Shown here: positions 1 to 9,029 of the stretch, in pieces
Layout of the letters: each line of letters begins with the position of its first letter
How positions within the stretch are numbered: the first letter of the stretch is position 1
Assembly (NCBI RefSeq): GCF_030272615.1
Contig: NC_081414.1
Span: 6,831,001 to 6,895,000, forward strand
DNA length: 64,000 nt
Origin: Cryptomeria japonica
Lineage: Eukaryota > Streptophyta > Pinopsida > Cupressales > Cupressaceae
Direction: 5' to 3'
Notes under the pieces: model-generated
Seen by the model: the letters and a program-made list of their open reading frames with translations, nothing else
The model's database searches: none
What the model was told of the DNA's origin: nothing
Program-made: the position numbers and the translations under genes

Positions 1-175
1 TAAGTCACTTTTAATTAAATTAATTAAATATAAAGTCACCTTTTTTAATTTTATTTTATTTAATGACTTAATAAGAAATTAATTTAATCAATTTCTCCTT
101 ATTTCTCCACTTAGCCTTCGGAGAATGTAAAGGCTAAGAACTCCAATGAGATGCTAAAAAGGTGGGGACATTACA
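1..175 (-). mobile_element. Chromovirus-type LTR, terminal part only
   Basis: The piece ends at 175 with GGGGACATTACA, the same end as the two LTRs of the element at 14962-22172, whose LTRs read (plus strand) TGTAATGG...GGGGACATTACA. Upstream lies an AT-rich tract and a TTAGCCTTC/GGCTAAG segment like the one just inside those LTRs. The other end is outside the window. Directly after it the sequence continues as a TGTTG-family LTR, so this LTR probably inserted into, or truncated, that LTR. No TSD can be tested. Confidence 0.6.
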
Positions 176-544
176 ATAGACGTGTAATGACTCGAAATTA
201 AGTTCATTCTAGGCTAGTTGACCACGCAAGGCTCACTTACAGTCAGCAAGAGGCTAGTGGTTTGGACTAGGTGGATTCCACGCGGGTGCATTCAATAACT
301 TCCTTCATTCAATCTAATTAACCATCATCTAAAATGAAGATTCAACAAGAGACCATGCATATTGCAAAGAAACGACACATTTCACCATAACTTCAACGAA
401 AATGGAGTTTATTTACAATCAAGGGCAACAATTTCTTGCCTTGTCCTCCTAATCTACTCTAATTGCTATTCTATCTGCTGACTATTCATTAACTCTCTTT
501 TGCTAACTCCTAACTATTAACCTTTACAAATGAAGAGCCAGAGC

Positions 545-552
545 TTTATATA
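545..552 (-). promoter_or_regulatory. Putative TATA box of LTR copy A1
   Basis: The minus strand reads TATATAAA. The same box stands in copies A2 (43667), B1 (32232) and B2 (41692), each about 65 bp downstream of the telo-box palindrome. The local sequence after it (GGCTCTTCATTTGTAAAGG type) is also conserved, which suggests an LTR core promoter. Transcription start not observed. Confidence 0.5.
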
Positions 553-616
553 GAGAGCTCCATACATTTCAATGGCTTTGATTGATTTACAATCAATGGC
601 TAGGATTACAAGATCG

Positions 617-634
617 AAATCCTAATTAGGGTTT
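617..634. promoter_or_regulatory. Telo-box palindrome, one mismatch
   Basis: AAATCCTAATTAGGGTTT is one substitution away from the perfect palindrome AAACCCTAATTAGGGTTT found in the other TGTTG LTRs. Each arm is a plant telo-box (AAACCCTAA), a motif known to bind telomere-repeat-binding factors in plant promoters. It lies 64 bp from the TATA box at 545-552. Confidence 0.55.
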
Positions 635-1293
635 GTTATAACAAACTCCTTTAGCCAATGAGAAAATTACATTCAATATTTGAGAACCAATAGGAAACAG
701 GGGTAGGTGCCCCGAAGTTTGTGCCATCACTGTCGATTCAGGTACATTGAATCTAGACATGCTGAGGTGGACCTATCTAACTGGAGGAATAGTGACTGGG
801 ATGCCAACTTGTCTAGCATTTGTGCCTCGGTTGATCCTCCTCTGTCTTTGATGCGATGAATGATGTACCTCTCCTTGACCCTCCTGTGTTTGATGAAGCC
901 TCCTTACTATCAAGTCTTCTTTCTCTGGTAGCTCATATTGCTTTGAAGTGCTTGTAAGGTCCTTCTCCGTCATACTGTGGTGGTTTCTTCATGTGGCAGA
1001 ATGGAGTCTTTGAGGATAGCTTAGAACTCCTTGAACACTTGAAATCTCCCAATGCTTTTCTCGAACACTTGAAGTCCTCCTCCATGCATTTGAAGTATCC
1101 TTGATGATGATGAGACTGGAATAGGTCATCCTTGTCCTGGCCTGATCCTCCTCTATCTACAAAACAAACCAAAAGATGATTAACTACACATGATATATTT
1201 ATCCCAACATAGCATTTCTTGCCTTAAATCATTAACAAGAAGGCATCAAAATGGAATTCGCTTAGGATCCTCCCTAGGGATAGGCCCTATAAG

Positions 1294-3187
1294 AATTTCG
1301 CTCTGGACCCTTTGGAAGGGTCAGGAGCGAATTTGAGTTTTAGCTCAATTAGACATCATTTTCAATATTTCACAATCTTGGACTTAACCTTCAAACCTCC
1401 TCCCATCATGATCTCACAACTAGCCCTTTGCCCAGCTCAAACAAGGTGAAAAATAGGGATTTCAAAGGATTTCGCTCTGGACCCTTTGGAAGGGTCAGGA
1501 GCGATTTTCATGATTAAGACTCAATCCACCACTTCCTTGCTCCAAATTGCATCCCAAGGCAAAAATATATTAGTCTTCTCTCCACCAATGCCTAGGAATC
1601 CATATCTTGAACTCGTACATGATTGAATTAGATGTTTTTCGAGAATTTTGCTCTGAACCGTTTGGAAGGGTTAGGAGCGAAATTCATACTTTACTTGTTT
1701 TCCCTCACTTAGCTCTATCCTTCTTACATCAATTCCCCTCGATTCTCACCTTTGGATCCCTCTCTCATGAAGGCAATACTTGTTTGAACCCCAGGAAGGC
1801 CTGAAAAGAGGATTTCGCTCTAGACCATGGCCAAGGACAGAACCTATAGAGAATTTTGCTCTAGACCCTTTGGAAGGGTCATGAACGAAATTCATGCTCT
1901 AGCTCAGAATCTTCACTTCTAGTGATCACAACTCATCCAAATGCATGCTTAGGGACATCTTCAAGCTCAATTCACCTTGGTCAACGTTTGGCTTAACACA
2001 AAATTGGAAGAAAAAGGAGATTTTGAGAATTTCGCTCTGGACCCTTTGGAAGGGTCAAGAGCGAAATTCAAGATTTAGGCTTGATTCTTCATTTCTTTAA
2101 CTCCAATCTTCATTGCAATGCAAATATACATCACTCCACGTCCATCTATGCCATAGGAACCAAGGCTTTGACCTCATCCAAGGAGAAAATAGGTGCTTTG
2201 AAGAATTTCGCTCTGGACCCTTTGGAAGGGTCAGGAGAGAAATTCATGCTTTTGGACAAAATCCTTCATCTCCTTCACTTTCAATCACTTCCTAAGGCAA
2301 GAGTATCTCAATCCACCCCCACTATGTCCAAGGAACAAGGATGTTGGTCTAAACAAGGAAGAAAATAGTGTCTATGGAGAATTTTTCTCTGGACCCTTTG
2401 GAAGGATCAGGGACGAAATTCACACTTTGGGTTAATTTCACACTTCTTCCTCTCAGCTCACCTTCAAACTTGATCAAACCCATCTCTCCTCACCACAATC
2501 AAGTCAATTTGCCATCCACTTAGCTCAAAACAAGGTCTTTCTAATGCATTAGGCAAAATAGAGGGTCAAGTTGAGGATTTCCCTCTGGACCCTTTGGAAG
2601 GGTCAGAAGCGAAATTCTTGTTTTAGGTTGATTTTCACCACTCCATTGCCTCAAACTACCTTTCAAAGGCAAGTACATATTAAAATCTTCCCAACCATGC
2701 CTTAGAAGTCAAAGTCTTGATCATAACAAGAAGCAAATAGGGTTTATGGAAAATTTCGCTCTGGACCCTTTGGAAGGGTCAGGAGCGAAATTCATCCTTG
2801 AGCTCATTTCACACCTCCTTCCTCCTTTCCTTGCCTTGGATATAACTTCTCAAGACTTCTCCTATCATCATCAAGTAAACTTGCTCTCAAAGTGGCGTTT
2901 ATTTCAAGGTCTTAGTGAGGAAATAAGGTCATTCAAGAATTTCGCTTTGGACCCTTTGGAAGGGTCAGGAGCGAAATTTGCAATTATGCTCAAATTCCTT
3001 ACTTTTCATCACTTCACTTTGTTTCACACCTCAATACTCTCTCCACTACGCCATAAGGACAAGGTTTATGAGGCAAATTAAGACCAGGAAGGGAGATATT
3101 AGGAAATTCGCTCTAGACCCTTTGGAAGGGTCAGGGGCGAAATTGAAATTCGCTCTGGACCCTTTGGAAGGGTCAGGAGCGAAATTT
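1294..3187 (-). repeat. Hairpin-motif array in LTR copy A1 (12 units)
   Basis: Twelve copies of an imperfect inverted repeat start near 1297, 1471, 1648, 1856, 2031, 2207, 2385, 2578, 2755, 2941, 3107 and 3149. Each has outer arms TTCGCTC...GAGCGAA, a two-base mismatch on each side, inner arms GACCC...GGGTC and a short loop. Ten of the eleven spacings are 166-208 bp, most of them 174-178, and the last pair is adjacent. A degenerate half copy sits at 1811-1840. The DNA between units is a strongly diverged tandem repeat, whereas the hairpin itself is nearly invariant. ORFs here only read through the motif (repeated NFALDPLEGSG peptide) and are not genes. Confidence 0.9.
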
Positions 3188-3212
3188 GTATTTAGTCTCT
3201 CTGTCAGGATCC

Positions 3213-3270
3213 ATATATGGAATATAACATTTAAGTATAAGTGAATACTTTAGGTTATATTCCATATATA
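3213..3270. repeat. Long inverted repeat flanked by 9-bp direct repeats (MITE-like)
   Basis: The arms ATATATGGAATATAAC and GTTATATTCCATATAT close a hairpin of about 58 bp with a further paired TTAAGTAT/ATACTTTA segment. The hairpin is flanked by the direct repeat TGTCAGGAT at 3202-3210 and 3272-3280. The same structure, inverted, is at 29565-29645 in B1 and 39595-39655 in B2, so it predates the split of the LTR subfamilies. A 9-bp duplication fits a Mutator-type MITE, but the size is very small. Confidence 0.5.
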
Positions 3271-3359
3271 TTGTCAGGATGTTTGAGAGTGGTTTCGGAC
3301 TTCCAGGAGTTGTAATGCAAAACCTAGTTTTTGGAGGATTCTTCAATTTTCCAGACTTA

Positions 3360-3445
3360 GTCAAATTTCAAGATCAGGATGACATTCCAGACTTAGCCAA
3401 ATTTCAGGACATTTGAGGATCAGGATGACATTCTAGACTCCTTAA
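3360..3445 (-). repeat. Short tandem repeat, about 30-bp unit, in LTR A1
   Basis: The block CCAGACTTAGYCAAATTTCA...GATCAGGATGACATTC occurs about twice here. The inverted equivalent is present in B1 (29427-29480) and about four times in B2 (39405-39510). It is a conserved minisatellite near the 5' end of TGTTG LTRs. Confidence 0.6.
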
Positions 3446-3796
3446 GGAGAATTCGCTCTGTCCTTGATGTAAGGGATGGGACCTAGGAGGACATTATGCA
3501 TTCAACCAAGGTTCGATTTAGCAACTTGAAGTGTGACCAGATAGTACACAAAAAACACCTTAGGAATGATCTAAATAACACCTAATCACTGAATTGACCT
3601 GACCTCTTGAGGAGATCCACCTGACTCAATCCCTTTTACTTAAGCAGAGCCTGCTATCCTAATGATCTCTTTGACAACTCTCCAATGCAAAGGCTAAAAG
3701 CCAAGACCAGACAACCAAGCAAAGAAAACTAACCCTAGAAAGCAAAAAGTAGGGGTCCGCATTTGCAATGGGGCGATGTGTGAATACGTCACAATA

Positions 3797-5640
3797 GTTC
3801 CCTGATGCGGCAGAACGAGATGGTTCTATCCTTTGTTTCTTCTAAGCAGGTCCTTCACTTACAATTGTCTTCCCTTTTGTTCTTTAAGAGTTTCCTACTT
3901 CTCCTATCCTTTTAGTACATTCAGTCAGTCTGGCAGTTTGAGATGCTTCTGCATTTGAAGAACATTATTCTGCTTCACCCATCAGGTCATAAGCTAAGGT
4001 CAAATTTCTCTGTCTTAGTCCATAAATTTGTTGATCGACCCACCAACGAGAATACTTCGCAACTAGCCGCATCAAAGTAGCCAAGTCTGCATGCTCAGGT
4101 TTTGACCATCTAACAGGCGGAAGAGGTGTATTCTCATCAAAGTGTGGCTAAGTGTATCCTGCATTATCTTCCAATTGATCAGGCACACGTAAAGTTTAGT
4201 TATTCTGATCAAGCTTACTAGTAGTCTGGACCATAGTCTCTTCTTGATGTCAAATTCATCTGCAACATCTGCCCAAAAAATCTTCTAAGTCCACCCTATG
4301 CCTGTATCTCTCTCCATTTACTGTCCCAATATTACCATGAGGATCATAGTTAGCTCCGGACTGGTAGAATGTGAATGGATACCATTGCATCTCTAGCTTG
4401 GCACTTTCAGTTGCCTATGTCGTTGGGCAAGACTCCAACATATTTCCAATAAAGAATGGGAAGGAAATAGTTGCCTTCTACCTTATTCTTTTGAAGCCTT
4501 AATATGCCTCTAGTTGTCTAAGTACTTCTAGCAAGACCATTTTGTTGGTGGGATAGATCAGAAGTCAATAAGGACGACCGGCAAAACCTTGAACTCTTAT
4601 GTATGTGAATTTCAGAAACTAGATAAACCAGGATCCATACTGGCTGATTAAAATCTTAGCTTCAGGAGATAGCCTTTGATGAGTTCCCCCTTGTAGTGTC
4701 CTTGTGATATACATCAGGAATGCATCATTTACTCGCTTGAAATGGCTCTTCTCACTAAGTTGCAACTGCAGGTAATAGTCATAGGACTTGAATTCATTTT
4801 CACCATTGCCAACTATGCCTTAGCAAATCAGTCCAGAATATCTATAATTTCTGGCCAACAGGTAGACAATGCAAGAGCTCATATAAAATGACTGTCTTCT
4901 AAATTTGTCAATTGTTCATGAAGATTGTTACTGATTATGCAGGACCAATTGAACATCTTGACTCCCGAGGTGATTTCATCAATGAAGTAGTACATCCATG
5001 TCTCGAATGGCGCACCCTGAGGGCTGCCCATTACTCTACTCAGCAATAGGATAATATCACCATATTCCTCTTTGAAGTATGGGCCCAACAGCTTCTTTGG
5101 CATTTTCTTTTGGGAAGGTCTTTGTCTTTTCTAGCCATGACTTGTTGATATTTGCCACACAGAGTTCAGACTGGTCATCATAGATCTTTTGGGTATATTC
5201 TTTAGTTTTATATGAGGTTTTATTGTAGCTTGGTATTCCAGACACTTCCCGAATGGCTAACTCTAAAAGATTAGCAAATACCCATTCATCAGGTGCAATG
5301 ATCGCTCTTTCTTATGCATCATAGTGCATTGCACATTCAACCATCAGCTCAGCACATTTTTTAGCTGGTGGAAATCCAACTGCTAGGACGATGTCATCCT
5401 TCATCATCCGGCGAGCAATAGGTGTAGGCAGGTATCCATCATGGCCATAGATTCTCTTTTTGAAGTCTTCAAAATCCACATGCCCAAAGTCAATATCTGT
5501 GACATTCTTCCACTTGGACTTGATCTTTGATTCTGACTTTAATCCTTTGCTAGCGAACTTCATCTTGAGCTTTCCTGGAAAGAACTCCTTTGGTGGTCTT
5601 TGACCTGCAAAACACATGAAAATTATCAAAAATTCGTAAT
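3797..5640 (-). pseudogene. Decayed retroelement accessory ORF, unrecognised
   Basis: Minus-strand coding pieces at 5629-5312, 5245-5057 and 5103-4879 join across frameshifts, and readable protein continues to about 4200 (for example FYQSGANYDP near 4350 and TRTLQGGTHQRLS near 4690). Together they suggest a protein of roughly 500 residues. No RT, integrase or protease motif is seen. The stretch resembles an accessory-type ORF of large plant retroelements only in style, and I do not recognise the family. At 5610-5625 the minus strand shows TGTGTTTTGCAG, a splice-acceptor-like junction just inside the ORF start. The LTR at 176-3796 begins directly after the ORF with no polypurine tract between them. 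Confidence 0.45.
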
Positions 5641-6540
5641 TTTCATTCTGATTTTGGACACTAACTCAGAAATTTCACTTTCAGCTTGTTTAAAAGCTAA
5701 ATATCTATGAAAAATTAGACTGAAAGTGGATGAAATTGGTCAAGTACTTGGAAAATTCTGAGAAATAAACGGTTTAGACAGAAGAAATCAGTCAAGAATA
5801 GGACTTTCTTGAGCCTCTAGAGTTTTCTTTGACTGATTTTGATAAAAATTTGCCTTAAATTCTGAAAATTGTCTAAAACTCAGAAAAAGCACTTATTTTC
5901 TTCCTTCCAACACTTAGAAAAAATTTAATTCTTCAAAATTCCTTCTTGAAAATCAATTTTTCACAAAATCCGAGAGAGAGAGAGAGAACTTCTTCAAAAT
6001 TGCACTCCAATCTTCCAACCTGATAATGAATTTGAAAGTGACTGGTTGAAAATATATAGAGTTAAGAATTTTAATTTTAGAAGTTCCATGTTTTGTTTTT
6101 GTTTTTTTTATTTTTTTTAATTATTTTTGTGTTTTAATGTTTTAAATATTTCCAAAATGGAAAGTATTATTTTTCTCTCAAGAATTCTTTTCTTAGCCCA
6201 AAAAAAACAAAGAATCTTCTAGATCTTTCTCTCAAATTCCAAAAATTTCTTGCATTTTTGAAAAATAATTGCAAGTGTTGAAAACGGTTTCCTTCCGAAA
6301 ATAATTCAAAGTGTTGGAAAATATTTAAAAATATTATGTGTCAAGCTTAATTTTTCCAACCCATTCATTTAATTAACCCTTGATTTCTTGTGCTTATTTT
6401 GTCAGATTTATTTTTCCTCTAGCCATTTTTCTCTCTTGGCCATGGCAAGTTGATCGTCTTTATTTCTTACTCATAGGTCATGGGCGAATTTTTATGTCTT
6501 AATTAGGCATCTTCACATATTCCATTTATGCCTAGGCAAA
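5641..6540. other. AT-rich non-coding DNA with a GA microsatellite
   Basis: No ORF of note. There is a (GA)n run at 5972-5987 and poly-T/poly-A tracts around 6090-6135. By style (AT-rich stretch between a motif array and a splice-acceptor-like site) it parallels the part of the TGTTG LTR at 22173-22580 plus 14410-14960, so it may be a diverged, incomplete LTR together with the next feature. Confidence 0.35.
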
Positions 6541-7830
6541 CTTTGAATGTTTGTGTCTATCCATCTTGGCAGACTTTGTGCAATTTATCTTTGCATATTT
6601 TCTTTTCTTTTTGAACGGACTTTGAAGTGCATTGGTCATCTTTGGCTCAAGCAAGTCGGACTTCATGAATGTAAGGACATCCATCTTAACTTCTTTCCAT
6701 ATGTCTTGCTTGGCAACCTTTGTTTTATGCCAAACCCTTTGCTTTTCCCTTAGGCGAGCTTGGTTAGTGTCTTGCCAACTTCCAAACTTTGTATAATTTT
6801 CCTTGCCAAGGCGGACTTTAACAATGTCTTGCCATAAGGTTGTTTGCACAATGTTTTGCTTTTAATCTCCTCCTTATGCCTAGCGAACTTGATTCTTTGT
6901 ATGCAAAAATTCCTTCCTTTCATCCATGTTCTTCCAAGCTAGGCAGACCCGCAGTCTTGCTTTCATGTTTGTCTTTACCAACTTTATTTTTCTTTTGGCG
7001 GACTTGAAGCATGTCTAGCCATTTCCTTGGGTGGACTTGGATAGCTTTATGCCAAGGCAGACTTTGCTTGGTCCTTGCCATTTTTTTTTTAATACCTTCC
7101 AACTTAGGTGGACTTGAGAGCTCACTAGCCAAGACAAATTTGGCTTCTTTTGACAGGTCAAACCTCTTGTTTTTCTTTCAATTATGTCTTGCTGTTATCC
7201 TCTATCCCCTTGGGCGGAGTTTGCATGGTCTTCGACATTGCATTCTACCTCCAAAGCGGAGGTTTGTTCCTGTTAGGCAAGGCGGACTTCACTTACTTAG
7301 GCATAGCGGGCTTGAAGTTTCATTGGCACTCTTCTCCTAGGCAGACTTTATATATGTTTGGACATCTTTTCACCTTGGCGGACTTGAGCTTCTTCTTGCC
7401 ACCTTATCCACTTCTTCCTTGGCAAACTTGGATGATGTTTGGACATCCATCTAGGCGGACTTCCTGCTCGTTGGACAAGGCGGACTTTACCCTCTCTTGG
7501 TACACACGTTACCTTCCTTGGGCGGGGTTTACTCTTCATTAGCCAAGGCGGACTTGATGTCTGTTGTGCCATGTTCTTTAGCTGGGCGAACTTGAAGGTT
7601 AACAAGTCAAGGCAGACTTGATAGGTCTTTGGCATTCCACACTTCTTGGGTAGACTTCACCTTCCATCTGCCATTCCTCCATGTGCTTTGGCGGACTTCA
7701 AGCTATGTTTGCCATGATTTCATATGCTTTGGGCGGAGTTGGAAAGCTCATAGGCCATGGCGGATTTGGAAAGTCATTAGCCATCTTTCTTTTGGCCTAG
7801 GCGAATTTAACCTTCACACCATCAATTCCT
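6541..7830 (-). repeat. Array of GGCGGACTT motifs (subfamily-C LTR-like)
   Basis: About twenty degenerate copies of GGCGGACTT(G) occur at intervals of roughly 40-90 bp, for example near 7013, 7105, 7284, 7374, 7455, 7545, 7690 and 7757. The same motif array fills 22585-23385 inside the TGTTG LTR at 12955-23992, in the same orientation. This suggests a truncated subfamily-C LTR whose start was cut off by the element that begins about 7848. ORFs across it on either strand have no recognisable domains and I treat them as chance. Confidence 0.55.
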
Positions 7831-7847
7831 TTCAAACTATCTTCATT

Positions 7848-7995
7848 CGAACTGCCATGTTCATACCAGGACCCTATAAAATAGAGGAAGTAGGGGCGAA
7901 CAGAGCTATAAAATTATCTACCCTAGAGGGCAATCCGATCAAAAACCCAGTAAATGGCTCAAAACTCAAAATCTACAAGGAGAGAGAAACTGTTG
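7848..7995 (+). pseudogene. Gypsy integrase C-terminal remnant
   Basis: The translation contains GPYKIEEVGANRAIKL followed by GNPIKNPVNGSKLK, the GPY/F-type end of Ty3/gypsy integrases; the element at 28980-29150 carries the matching EGPFHIFECKG...IPVNGIHLK. Everything upstream (gag, protease, RT, integrase core) is missing, so the element is 5'-truncated at about 7840. It fixes the orientation (plus) of the element ending at 11681. Confidence 0.7.
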
Positions 7996-8310
7996 CAACG
8001 AATATATTGGGGTATTCCTCGACAGAATGTGGGACCAAGGAAGACGAGAAGCCACGAAAGTTAAGAACATGGGCTCAGAATAAGGGGAAATTAAATACAG
8101 AGAGAACCAGAATAAAAATGTTTTGCATGAAAAAAAAAGACCATCGAAAAATAGAGACCATAGAAAAAATAAAGAGTCTATTATGGGGCCAGCAAAATAA
8201 AGGAGGGAGTGGTTCACAAAAAATCAAATGGAGGATAAAAAGCACCCGACATTAAAGGGGGAAAGTGGCACAAAGGCACATAAATTTTTGCGAAGGCAAA
8301 GGAGAAGTGT
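7996..8310. other. Spacer between integrase remnant and GC-rich repeats
   Basis: A purine-rich, lysine-coding stretch stays open to 8255 in the integrase frame, but no domain can be named. It may be a read-through tail of the polyprotein or untranslated spacer. Confidence 0.3.
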
Positions 8311-8329
8311 GGGAGAGCATCCAGGGCGT

Positions 8330-8480
8330 ACGCACAGAACAATTGGCACAAAGGCACAAAAACCCCCGCGAAGGCACTACGCAGCCCGTACGCACTACGC
8401 AGTACGTACGCACCACACGGGCCGTACGCACTACGCAGCACGTACGCACCACGCAGAACGTACACGCCGGCAAAGGAGGA
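8330..8480. repeat. GC-rich minisatellite, CGTACGCAC units
   Basis: Repeats of about 18 bp built from CGTACGCACYACGCAG follow one another from about 8370 to 8465, with looser copies to 8590. CGTACG is itself palindromic. Long ORFs on both strands across this region are a by-product of the lack of stop codons in GC-rich repeats. Confidence 0.7.
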
Positions 8481-8734
8481 CACGCCACGCGTGGGGTAGG
8501 GTGGAGCGTAGGCATAGGGTGGAGCATACGCGGAGTCGCACAGGGGAGACGCGGAGCCGCGCAGGGGAGACACGGCGTACGTGGTGGACACACGGAGGGA
8601 CGTGGCACGAAGAAGGAAGGCACAGGCACACGCACGCACGAAGGGGACGCAGGGAGGCGAAAGCAGAAGTCATGGACGGAGCGCAGGGAGTGTACGCATA
8701 GGCACATGTAGCACGGGTAGCACCATAGGCAGAA

Positions 8735-8882
8735 CGGAGCAAGGTGTACACACCAACCGGCCGCAGCGTACAGCACCATAGGTGGACGCGGAGCAAGGCG
8801 CACACACCAACCGGTCGTAGCATACAGCACCATAGGCGGACGCAGAGCAAGGCGCACACACCAACCGGCCATAGCAGTTGCC
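8735..8882. repeat. Tandem repeat, about 54-bp unit, 2.7 copies
   Basis: The unit begins GCGGAGCAAGGYGYACACAC and continues through CAACCGGYCG...CAGCACCATAGG. Three successive copies start near 8735, 8789 and 8843, the last being partial. This lies in the same relative place (between pol remains and the accessory ORF) as the GC-rich repeats at 54890-55090 in the related element. Confidence 0.75.
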
Positions 8883-9029
8883 AAGTGCGGAGTACGCCTT
8901 AGCCACAGCAAGCGCAAGGACTACGCCATACACAACAGCAGCGCAGGCAGGAACAAGGTAAACCAACCACATCAGCCTCGCAGTATAAGAACTCAAAACC
9001 ACCAAAGGGGCCATCACTACAGTTGCACA

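Larger units (their letters stand above)
176..3796 (-). mobile_element. TGTTG-family LTR, subfamily A (copy A1), 3' end missing
   Basis: On the minus strand this begins at 3796 with TATTGTGACG (one change from TGTTGTGACG) followed by the conserved CACACATCGCCCCATTGCAA block shared with the LTRs starting at 29268, 37606 and 39238 and, inverted, at 23992. Towards 176 it matches, inverted, 43790-44060 of copy A2, including the TATA and telo-box region. The last few hundred bases expected before CAACA are missing at the junction with the chromovirus-type LTR. It holds a hairpin-motif array, a 58-bp inverted repeat, a splice-acceptor-like junction and a TATA box. No coding capacity. Whether it is a solo LTR cannot be told because one end is lost. 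Confidence 0.8.

Noticed and set aside
1294-3187. CRISPR-like array (regular repeats and spacers)
   Set aside because: Plant LTR context, spacing too long, spacers homologous to each other, and the same array in other LTR copies.
2081-3244. Overlapping plus-strand ORFs with repeated NFALDPLEGSGAKF peptides
   Set aside because: They are translations of the hairpin motif; frames are short, overlap, and differ between units.
6532-7635. ORFs on both strands over the GGCGGACTT array
   Set aside because: No domains and no frame shared with the homologous array at 22585-23385.
8214-8917. Long ORFs on both strands across the GC-rich minisatellite
   Set aside because: Low-complexity Tyr/Ala/Arg/Thr-rich translations of tandem repeats in every frame; no domain.
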